This document shows, piece by piece, positions 33,352 to 45,300 of a DNA stretch of 64,000 nt. A program made the translations under genes and the position numbers. The notes below the pieces were generated by a model. It did not search any database, was not told where the DNA came from, and worked only from the letters and a program-made list of their open reading frames with translations. The first letter of the stretch is position 1; each line of letters starts with the position of its first letter. The stretch is from Juglans regia (lineage: Eukaryota; Streptophyta; Magnoliopsida; Fagales; Juglandaceae), in contig NC_049914.1 in the NCBI RefSeq assembly GCF_001411555.2, positions 12,700,847 to 12,764,846 on the forward strand, in the 5' to 3' direction.

Positions 33352-36300
33352 ATGTTTTGGAAGATCACATCTCTCTCTGCCTCCTCACCCGTAAGTGATT
33401 TTAAACCCCAATTGTATTTGACTCTTAATAATGCTAATTCGCTGGCTTTGTATTTCTATGAAATAGACTGCCATGTTTAGATTTTCTTTCTTTCTTTTTC
33501 CCCATGTTTTCTGCGGCATATTTCTTCTTTTGTTCTTGGAAATGGAAAGCTAGTTTCGTTTTGGTTCTATTGATTGCTGTTTCAACTTGATGGTATGTTT
33601 CATTCCAATTTGCTTTGGACTAATTTACCTGAGGTGTACTAGTTTTGGTTGATGAATATGTTTACTTTTTGCCGCAACGTTTTTATTTATATTATGAATT
33701 TCTTCTAGTGGCTTACTTCTTGTGGTTTTCCTTAATCTAGAGATTTGAAGGGTTCATTCTCTGGGTTTTTCGTTTGCGCATCAGTATAGCCTAAATTAAT
33801 CTGCATGTAGTTAAAGTTGTAGAATCCCTGTTTTTCTTTACAAAATTCCATTTCACCTTCTTTTGGCTGCTGGGAATATGGAATGAACCTTGTCTATTAG
33901 AAGCTTTTGGTCTTGTGAATTTGAGTCCAGAACAATATGGTTTTTCAAGGAATTAGTGGTTGCTTTAGAGTGAACTGATAGAGGCGTTTTACTGGTTAAG
34001 GGGTACTTATCACGAGAAATTCTAGTGTAGGAACCTATTAATGCCTGGCTTTGACTGCTGGCATTGCTCTTTACTATTATCCCCATATGATCTTTCTCTC
34101 CAACTTCATCAAGCTTTTGTGTTTTTCTTGTATACAGGTGGAGTCACTATTGGACAAGGAGAATTTCACTTTGGAAGAGCTTTTGGATGAAGAAGAAATA
34201 ATTCAAGAATGCAAAGCATTAAACAGTCGGCTCATTAACTTGTAGCATTTCTTTTTCATTCTCTTGAAACGTGTTTTTATCAACTTTATCATCTATTACC
34301 TTGTTTTTCCATCCAATTTATAAATAGTCGGTTGCTTGGAAGTCAACGAAATTGATATGAACTGTATATTGTTTATTGGATAATATAGAAGTTAATCCTG
34401 GAAACTACTTGACATTTATGTTTCAGTCTACGGGATAGAGCCCAGGTGGAGCAGTTGTTGGGATATATTGTTGATGAAGCCCCAGAGGATGCTGAAAGCA
34501 AACGAGTCTTCAAGTATATTACTCTGACTTGATAAAAAAATGGATCTTCTTAAATTTTCAAATTGAAATCTCTGTTTTCTGAAATTTTCTTCCTTTCTCC
34601 TGATTTTCAATCATAATTTTTTTTTCATGCTGTAGATTTCCATTCATTGCCTGTGAGATCTTCACATGTGAAATTGATGTTATTTTGAAAACTTTGGTGG
34701 AGGAAGAGGAGGTACATGTTTACGGTTTTTCATGATCACATTATCTATAAGGATGGAAGTTGTTATGGTTTTCCATTTCTAGCTCCTAACTTGTAATTAG
34801 CTGCTCTCCTTTTTATACTTCATGTCTACTTGGGCTTTACCTATCTACGTGATTCAATAAAATTTTATTTTACTTATAAAAATAGGTTTTGATACTGATT
34901 TCTTTTTCCTTCCCTGTGATTGCAGCTGATGAACTTGCTCTTCTCCTTCTTGGAACCTAATCGTCCACATAGTGCCTTGCTGGCTGGGTATTTTAGCAAG
35001 GTATGCCACGATGATAGAAGGAACTTTGGATTGTTTGATATTTCACTTCTGCTCTAGTTGAAAAGCTCTTTTTTTTTTTTGTTCTCATGTTAGGTTGTTG
35101 TATGCCTTATGATACGGAAGACGGTCCCACTTATGAATTATGTCCAAGTAAGCAACTTTCTTAAATCAGCATTGTTGATTGAAAGTTTTATATTTTTATT
35201 GTGAGCTCTTCCAATGTTCTGGAAATGACAACGTGCTTCTAAATTGAAACTATTGATTCCTGTTCATGGCAAGCATCGATTGAATGTGCCTGAATTGAAT
35301 TTATGCTTTACGTTGTGGTCAACTGCACCCTCAGAACAACTTGTGGTTGTTGCTTATGGGCATAAAATTATCGATCACTTCGCATGGTATTTTCCCCTAG
35401 TGATGTTGTTTGACTCAAAGTGAAGGGATAGAGTTCTTTGCTATCATTGGCACCTTTTTAGGCAATGGTGACTTGTGATACCAAGCTTGTCTCATTCTGG
35501 TGGTGATAGATCCTTTGATAACATAACTATATACTCCTGAATACAGTAACTTTTGAGACCATCAAATCGGTTTCACTTATTTCTTATCCATTGCTATCGT
35601 GTGGTACCCAGTACATTTTTTATGCCATCTTTTCTGTTTATTGCAAAAGAGTGGTGGCATTGGTTTTTTGTTTTTGAAGTACTGTGCATTATGTAGCACT
35701 CCTTAAATTTTTTTCCCATGCATGTATGTTTATATTTAGTGTGTTGACTAGTGTATCCTTTATATGTATTGCTTTCCTATGGTGTTTTTTTGTAGCTGGT
35801 ATTTTGTTCTTCCTGCATAACCATCAATACTGCAATCTTTTTTTTTCTGTGTTTTTTGTTTTACTTTTAAACCTGCCAACCAAAGTTGCATTGGAACTTC
35901 TTCTAGCATGAAATTTCTTTGTGTCACATGGCTCTGTGCAGTCAAGCTCTAATGCAGTTCCAGATGCTAGATCTTTAGAATCATCTACTGCATGAAAATT
36001 CTCGTTTTTTTAAACTTTGGTCACTAGTTTTTGCCATATAAGTGAAAATAAACAAGAATCTCAGAACTTAAATGCTTTATTTTAAACCTTTGTCCTTCTT
36101 CTTTTGGGTATTTGCTAATATGCTTAGTTGGTTAATGAACATAAAAGTTTGTGCTTATATTTTTCTGAACTACTCAGAAAACTAAAATGGAATTCAGCTG
36201 TATAATGTTTCTGTGGCTAAGGCCATGCTTATTTAATGGCTCTGTGCAGTCAAGCACTAGTGCTTTGATTGCCAGTTTCAGATGCTAGTTCTTTAGAATT

Positions 36301-39300
36301 ATCTACTGCATGAAAATCTTCGTTTTTTAAACTTTGCTCATTAATTTTTGACTGACATGTGAAAATAGACAAGAATATCAGAATTTAAGATATTAAGCCT
36401 TTTGCCTCCTTATTTTGGGTATTAGCTAATTTGCTTAGTTGGTTAATGAACATTAAAGTTTGCGCTTATATTTTTCTGAACCTTCTAAACTAAAATGGGA
36501 TTCAACTGTCTAATGTTTCTGTGGCTAAGGCCATGATTATTTAATCTGCAATATTTAATGCACTTTGAAAGTTATATATCTATTTGATGGGAATCTTGAC
36601 ATCATGTGAAAACTGTTCCTGGATCTCTGATTAATTTATTAACTCTAAGATCTCCACTCTGGTTTGGCACCTTTAGGAAAAATGCCTTCAAATCTAGTTA
36701 CCTCTTGCCTGTCAGAAACAGCATGATAGTGGACTACTTTCTTTATTATCTACAGAAAATGCTGTCTATTTTTATTTTCTTATGGCCTAGGAAACTATAT
36801 TGGATTCACACATTAGTTGATCATTACAGGCTCATCAGGACGTTTTTCGCCATTTGGTTGATTTGATAGGAATTACATCTATCATGGAGGTAAAACCTTT
36901 CTACTTCATTGGCTATATTGTTTTTATAAGATTTGCATTTTACATTTTATATTAGTCTGAGGTGATCTTTTAATGCAGGTCTTGGTTCGACTTGTAGGCT
37001 CCAATGACCATGTGTATCCCAACTACGTAGATGTGATGCAATGGTTGGCTGATAGCAATCTGCTAGAAATGATTGTGGATAAACTGAGTCCATCAGTAAG
37101 TGCCATAATGCATTTCTAATATAGGTTCAGTAATGCCTTTTCATGCTTACTGGCTGAGCCATTAGCATTTAATGTGTCTTTTTAGTTAGAGTTTCATCAC
37201 TATGCCCTATATATATATATATCTATATATATATGAAAAGAGCCCTAGTTGACCAGTAAATCCGTTTAAGATCTTTGAGTTCTTCAAATTCTGCATGTTC
37301 CCACTTTGAAGCTCCAATAATTTTATGTTCATTATTAGAATAAATTGAGCCACAGCTTCCTTTGATTTGCACTGAATGGAAGATTAGAATCTAGGTGGTT
37401 GAGTGTATATATGACTGGCCCACTCTGGGATTCCCAATCAGCCGTTTTATTTTCAAATATGGTTTTGCCACCTTACCTGTGGTGTACTGTGGTGTAGCAT
37501 GTACACAAGGTTGTACTGGCTCACTTCAGTGCCTTCTCTAGCATTTACCTTTTACAATACTGCCACAAAAGTTGATGACCTGGTAAGCACTGATGTGTCG
37601 CTGAAGCCATTTTATGATGGTATTATTGGTCAAATTGATAGCACTTCATTTGGTCAAAACTATAATAGCAACATGTTAGAACTTTTTGAAGTTAAGGACC
37701 AAAATAAAACTTCCCTTATATATTAGGGACTAACAAATACATATAAAAAAAAAATTAGGGACTAGCAATATAGTTCGTGAGGATGAGATAAAGCAGCGCC
37801 AAAGTGGAGCTTTGGAGTACATTATAAGTTTGTGACAAGGCATTGTGGAGAGCGCTGATCGACCCCAAGTATGATGGAGCACTGTGGGGTTTTTTTTTTT
37901 TTTCCAATGTGGTACATGGGGCATATGGTGTGGGGTTGTGGAAGAATATTATAGGAGGATTACCTTTTTTTTTTATCAGTAAAAAGTAATTTTCATTAAT
38001 ATGAATGATAGGCATGACATGTACACAGGGAGTATACAATAGAAAACACCTAAATACATTCTTAAAAAACTAAATTAGAGCTAAGAACTCATGTACACTA
38101 TTTCCATTAAGAACAATGGCTGAGAACCATAAGAGTAAAGTGTGTAGAAAAAAATTCTGAAGCTCCTCCATTGTTCGCTCCCTATCTTCAAAGCATCGTG
38201 CATTCCTTTCCATCCAAATACACCACATAATGCACAACAGATCATCTTCCAAGCTGCTGCTACCTGTGAACAACCTTTTAGACCCTTCCAACAAGCAAGC
38301 AGGTTGACCACCTTTGCCAGCATAACCCATGCTACATCCACCCTACTAAATATCCCATTCCACAACTCTCTCGTCACCTCACAATGCAATAGGAGATGGT
38401 CCACTGATTCTCCATTTTTTTGCACAAATAACGCCAATTCATCACAATGAGGCCCCTCTTTCTTAAATTATCCGTGGTTAGAATTTTTCCAAGTGCATCA
38501 GTCCACACAAAAAAGGCCATTGAAGAGTCTTGGGCAAACACACACAGATCCGCTATCGAAGCCTCCCTATTAGCCGCAATGTTATAGAGCTGTGAAGGCC
38601 CTCTTCAAAGAACGCTCTCCACACCAGACATCCTGCCAAAACTTGATGCGAGCGCACCCTGTCCGACTACAAATCTAATATTATTTTCAAAGAACTGCCA
38701 TCCCCCCTTATATGTCTCCACAAACTCACACCATACCCCCCTCACTTCATTAGTGCACCATCCCCCCCAAGCACCTCCATATCTGGAGTCTACCACTTCC
38801 TTCCACAAAGACTCCCCTTCTTCTTGATACCTCCATAGCCACTTCCCCAAAAGTGCTTTATTGAAAGTCCTCAAATTGCGCACATCCAAACCACCACTCG
38901 AAACTAGGGAGCAAACTTTATTCCAACTAACAAGATGGAATTTGGTTTCTTCCCCTAGACCACCCCACAAGAAAGTCTGGAATAACTTCTCGATTCGATG
39001 CGCTACCCTACTAGCAATGGGAATAGGGATAGGAAATAGGTTGGGAGGTTAGATAGAGTGCTAGTGATCAATGTGAGTCGCCCCCCCTTCGATAAATACA
39101 GCCGTTTCCACCCTGTCAACCGTTTCTCCACTCTCTCAATAACCCCTTCCCATATACCTCTAGTTTTGAAAGTGGCCCCCAAAGGAAGGCTCAAATATTT
39201 CATAGGCAAAGAACCCACTTTACACCCCAACGTTTTTGCTAGTGTATTGATATGGGGCACCACACCCACCGCCACCATCTCAGATTTGCCCAAGTTTACC

Positions 39301-42300
39301 TTGAGACCCGTCACAACCTCAAAGCGCAACAAGAGTGCCCGTATGGCTTGGATTTGACCCACCTCCGCTTCACAAAAGAGAAGTGTATCATCTGCAAATA
39401 AAAGAAGTGAGATCATGATAAAACCAAAAGTACCATTGCCTGCCGAAAAACCTGCTATATAGCCTCCATCTACAACTACCTTCACCTTCCGGCCTAGTGC
39501 CTCCATAATAATTACGAATAGAAATGGAGACAATGGATCCCCTTGCCTCAATCCGCGGGAGCTACAAAAGAAACCCACCGGATTACCATTAACAAGCACT
39601 GAGAAACGCACAGTAGTTATGCAATATCGAATCCATGAAATCCACCCGTTACCAAAACCACATTTCCCAAGTAAGTAAAGGAGAAAATCCCAATTGATAT
39701 GATCATAGGCTTTCTCCATATCAAGCTTACAAAGTATGCCTGATTTACCCTCCTTCAACCTCTAATCCAAATACTCATTGGCAATAAGAACTGAGTCCAA
39801 TATCTGCCTCCCCCGAACGAAGTCATTTTGAGACTTCGAAATGATTTGTTCCATTACCACACTTAATCGATTAGCCAGAACCTTGGAGATAATTTTATAA
39901 ACCCCACTCACTAGGCTAATGGGACAGAAATCATCAACTTCCAACACTCCTTGTTTGAAGAAACAATGGCTATGAACGTCGCATTGAAGCATTTTTCAAA
40001 TTTTTGGAAAGCATGGAATTCAAAAAAGACCCGCATAATATCACATTTCACAATCTCCCAACAATTTGGAAAAACCCCATCAAAAATCCATCCGGTCCAG
40101 GTGCTTTGTCTTTGGCCATGCATCTAATGACCTTATGCACCTCATCTTCTTCAAAAGGTCTTTCCAACCAGCTCGCACTCTGCATATCAATGGACTCAAA
40201 AGGCAAACCATCGAGCTTTGGCCTCCAACAAGTCGGCCCCATGAGCAGATTCTTATAGTAGTTCACAATATGGTTCTCTAAATCAGGGGGGGAAGAGAGA
40301 ACTTGATTACCTTCCTTAAGAATCTTAATGGTGTTGTTGCACCTATGAGAACTGGCCACTCTATGAAAAAACTTCGTACATTTATCCTCTATTAGAGGAG
40401 GATAACCTATAAAAGGAAAGTTTTAATATTGGAGGTGGATGGGGGTTTTCTATTTACATATCAGATTTGTGGTGGGTGATGCCTATAGGATCATATTTTG
40501 GCATGATATATGGTATGGAGATAGAGCCCTAAAGACTTTTTTTCCAAGCAGTGTTCTGAATAGTGTGTGAGCAGGAAGCTTCAGTGGTTGAGTTATTGGG
40601 AGTTACTGGAGGTTTTCTGCAGTGGAATGTATTCTGTAGGAGCTAGGGATGTAGGAAGCGATCTGAAGCGATGATGTCTTTTGGATCCCTTCCCAAAAAG
40701 GGAAATTCTATGTCCGCTCATTCTATGAGGCCATTACTTGTCAGCACTGCAATCCTTTTCCTTGGAGTATGTGGAGGAGTAAGGCGCCTCTTAGGGCCAC
40801 TTTCTTCATTTGAACAGCTTCTTTGGGGAAGGTTCTGATCATGGACAACCTAAGGAAAAGACGAATCATAGTATTTGACTGGTGTTGCATGTGTAGGAGA
40901 AGTGGAGAGACTGGATCATTTGCTTCTTCACTGTGTGGTGGCTAGGGCCCTATGGGATGATATCTCCAGTAGAGTGGGGCTAGCTTGGGTTATGCCTTGG
41001 AAGTTGGTCGATATCCTTGCAAATTGAAGAGGTCTATGCAGCATCCCACAAACTGTAGCAATATGGAAGATGGTCTCATATGTCTATCATGCTTGCATTT
41101 GGAGGGAAAGGATCGATTGGAACTTTGAAGACAGAATGCTCATTGGATGAACTTAGACGCTTCCTTGCCATACTAATGTCATGGGCAATGGCTATGGATT
41201 TCTTTTTCCTTTTTTTATTTTCCTGAATGATTGCTATAAATTTCAACGACTCAACTTTCATGATTTTCTTGTATCTATTTTTTCTAGTTCTTGACTAGGT
41301 GTCTTCTCTTGTATACATCCTGTGTATTTGTGCTATTCCTATTTCCCATTATAATTTTTTTTTAAAAATTCTTTACAAAAATGTTTGTGACAAGTTTTAT
41401 CATATTCTGCTATAACCTGGTCTGGCGTTTTCTGTTATTACCTAATAGTTGATTTTACTTGGACCAGAGTCCTCCTGAGGTTCATGCTAATGCGGCTGAA
41501 ACACTATGTGCCATAACACGAAATGCCTCATCAGCCCTGGCCACTAAACTTTCTAGCCCAAGGTTTGTATTGAGATAGCATTTTGGTTCATCAATTAAAC
41601 ACAGGCGGGTGCAAATGTACATTATTATTGATTTGTTCAAATTGTAGAAAGATGTTTTGAATTTGTTATCTATGTCAGCTTTGTTGCAAGGATATTTGGT
41701 CATGCATTGGAAGACTCGCATTCAAAATCTTGCCTTGTCCACTCGCTTTCTGTTTGTATTTCTTTGTTAGACCCAAACAAATCTGCAGCAGCTTCTCCCA
41801 TGTTTCATTCTTTTCGAATTCAACATATGTATGAGCCTCCAATCTCTGTGAACCCTGAGACGATTGGTGCAATGCTCCCCAAACTTGGTGAGTTTTTCAA
41901 TGTATTTACTTTAGGTGTTTTAAACTGAAATTTGTTAAAATGTTCACATGGTTGATTATTTCTTCTCATGCCAAATGTGCTGTTTGATGTACTCCCTATA
42001 AAATAATTATGCATCTATTACATTCCTGTTACATAACACAATTGTCTATATGCTTGCCCATTTTTTTCTTGGCCGGGAAGAGAGAATTCTTGCTATAAGG
42101 GGATGCTACATTTTCTCTAATTAATTATTTCATCTTTCAATTCAGAGCGAACTTTTCCCAATATGAATTCAAAGATATCTGAGTATGTTTTAAATATGTA
42201 CCGTATTACATGTTTCCACAATATGATGAGATATTTTAAGCAACTTACTTTTTGCTTGGCTTCCTTCATGAAAGTAGTTAATTTTTACTACTCTTATTGT

Positions 42301-45300
42301 ACAGGTGACTTGCTTACACTTCTGATTGTGTCATCTGATGAGAAGAAACTGCCTACCACGTATGGCGAATTGAGGCCTCCTCTTGGGAAGCATCGGTTAA
42401 AGGTTGGTTTGTTTCTTTATCATAAGTTTAATACACAGAAACCCTAATCTCCCAATTTTGATTGTGAATGGAGTAAACTAACAGAGTTGGTTGTCATATA
42501 TCCTAAGCCCATAGTCAAGATTTGGAAATTGTTGCATCATTCTTATTTCAGGTTAAAACTCTTGTTTGTGCCATAAACTGACTTTATTGTTGTCTTTTTT
42601 ATTCCAACTTTATTTTCCCGAATTTTTTTTACTATTCTTTCCAGATTGTGGAGTTCATTGCGGTGCTATGGAAAACGGCCAATGATTCTGCAGAGAACGA
42701 ATTGGTCAGCTCAGGGACCATTCGACGAGTCATTGATCTTTTCTTCGAGTAAGTATTTCATTTTTTTCATTCTGAATGCTGAGTAGTCAAGTTTTATTTT
42801 TATTTATTTTTTCTTTTTTGTTAAGTTGCATGAGTGGTCAAGTTATCCAGAGAAAGCTTGATCTCTTCGTGCAAGAATTGTTTTTGTTTTTTGGGTTAGA
42901 CTGAAGATGCATGGTTTTGTTAGTTTTATGTGTTTAATGAATGCAGGTATCCATTCAATAACTCACTGCATCACCATGTAGAGAGTATCATATTGTCATG
43001 CTTGGAAAGCAAGAGTGATAGTATCGTCAATCATCTTCTTCGAGAGTGTGATTTGATCGGAAAGATTCTCCAAGCAGATACACATCCCATTCTTTCTGGT
43101 GACAGTAATCAGGTCACTATCTTTTATGGTTCTCAAATACCACTATAGCACATCCAATGTGTGAAACAAGATAAGAAAGGACAATAATTATTGAAAAAAG
43201 TATAAAGGAAAATTGTAGATTTGCAATCTATCCATCTTTAGTTTCCTTTCAATTGAATGTGATGAAATTAATGTACTTATCATCTGTAATAGCACATGGT
43301 TACATGCAGAGTCATTTATGTTCTCTTTAGCTATTGATTGTGCCAGAAATTCTGATTATTTTTAACTTTCCCTGAATTTGTAGCCAACAATACCTGCTGC
43401 TGGAAAACAGATGCCTCGCATAGGAAACCTTGGACACATTACACGAATTTCTAATAAGCTTGTTCAGTTGGGAAACAGTCAGAGCCATATTCAGGCATGT
43501 CTTCAGGTGGGTTATAGATGGAGGGAGAGGTTTAAGGGTATGTTAGAACTTGCTGGGTTTATGTCCTTCCCAAAGCAATTCTACTATGTGCTATGCTTTA
43601 CCCGGAAAGTAAAGTTTCCTGGGTAGAAAATATCTTTAGACCACTTCCTTGGTGCCCTGACTAATAGCAGAGGATTTTTGTAAAAACCATCTCTTTCAGT
43701 GTGTATTTTCTTATCAAATTATGTGTGTTGTATTTGGTGAATTATTGTTATTTAACCTTGACTAGATGATTTGTTTTGAACTTATCTTCAGATCATGCTT
43801 TTATGTGTTCCTGAAAAGTTATGTGATCTTCATTTTTTTTAATATTGCAATGTCTATATTTCCTCTTATTGTGTGCGGTATTGGGTGCAACATTGGTATC
43901 TATCCTTGAAAAAATCAAAGAACTTAAGGATAATTTTCAGTATCTCTTACAAATGGACACGCTTTTCTTTTTAATATCAATACTAATGCAACTATTTTCA
44001 TTTGTTCTTTATAGGAAAATAGTCAATGGAATGAGTGGCAGACTACTATTCTGCAGGACCGCAATTTGGTTGAAAATGTCTACCGATGGGCTTGTGGGTA
44101 TGATCTTGTTTCATCTATGTGCTTTGCATGCTCTAGATTTATTCATCCAATTCAAATTAAGCAATTTTTCAAGTATGAGACTTTGGAGGTTTTCTTAACA
44201 TATTGAAAATCACGGAGTATTGTGCATAATTGAGTTGTGATTTTTTTTTTTTTTTTATAAGTAATAAGAAAAATTTATTCATACGAATGAAATAGGCATA
44301 ACCCGTGTACACAGGAAGTATACAAAAAAAACACCTAATTAATTCTAGCTAAGGAAAGAAAGTCGTGGACATTGTTTCCATAAAGTACAATGGCTGAAAA
44401 CCATAGAGCATTAAAGTGCACATAAAAAAATTCTGAAATTCCTCCATTGTGCATTCCCTATCTTCCAAAACATCTCTCATTCCTCTTGGACCATTTGCAC
44501 CACATGATTTGCAACGGGATCATCTTCCACACTGCCCGCCACTTGGGGACAGCCTTGAAGCTCCTTCCAACAAGCCAATAAATTTTTGATAAATACAACG
44601 GGACCATGTGCACCACATTGAGTTGTGATTTACAGGATATTTCTGATAACAGACTTCAAAAGTATTTCTTATGAGATTTTAAGTGTTCTAAAGTGGGAGG
44701 AATTTGATGAAATGTTTGTTATATGGAAAATTTTAGCTTCAAAAGCATTATTGGGACTAGTCAGTTATCTATATCATTTTATTTACCTATAAATAAAGTT
44801 ACATCATTTTATCACCGAGTGCAATTGCACTTGATTACTGTTGTGCTGTTCAAGTATAGTGAAAAAAGGTCAATTGTGTTTATATTTTCCCTTTTTGTCT
44901 GAATCTTTACTTTAGTCTGTTTGTCATGTTCTTCACTGCATTTAACGCCACCAATCTTTCTTCTTTCTTCTTGTTTTATTTTTCCATCCCCATTTTTCTC
45001 CCTACTGTTTGCAGCCGTCCGACTGCATTGCAAGATAGGACAAGGGACAGTGATGATGATGATCTTCATGATAGAGATTATGATGTAGCGGCCCTAGCAA
45101 ATAATTTGAGCCAGGCCTTTCGCTACAAAATCTATGGGAATGAAGATGCTGAAGAGGTTTATAGTTGGATGCTTTTTAATCATATAATATTACCAACCTT
45201 TTTTCATCTGTAATTTTACCATCCTTTGATGTTTGAATGTCATGTTTGCAGGACCATGGAGCTCTTGATCGTGATGATGAGGTAATTATTTTCTTATATT

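Larger units (their letters stand above)
37965..40394 (-). mobile_element. Inner LINE (minus strand) nested in the outer LINE
   Basis: The insertion is flanked by AGGAGGATTACC (37953-37964) and AGGAGGATAACC (40395-40406), a 12-bp target duplication with one change. The left edge is T-rich, the complement of a 3' poly(A). On the minus strand it encodes the RT domain and the zf-RVT region; the endonuclease is missing through 5' truncation. Length is 2,430 bp. It lies antisense to the SAPS gene. Confidence 0.87.
37740..41360 (+). mobile_element. Outer LINE fragment (plus strand) in SAPS intron 8
   Basis: Left piece about 37,740-37,964 encodes LINE ORF2 residues such as [17 protein letters not shown] and LWKNIIGGL. 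The right piece 40,407-41,360 continues with a WRGFS-like region, a decayed zf-RVT part (APLRATFF..., CMCRRSGET) and a LINE 3' end 'cttgtatacatcctgtgtat' with a T/A-rich tail. An opposite-strand LINE inserted between the two. Stops and frameshifts abound. The left end is uncertain. Confidence 0.7.

Noticed and set aside
37755..38039. Minus-strand frame overlapping the outer LINE
   Set aside because: It spans the boundary between two LINEs and has no domain; it is antisense to recognisable plus-strand LINE coding residues.
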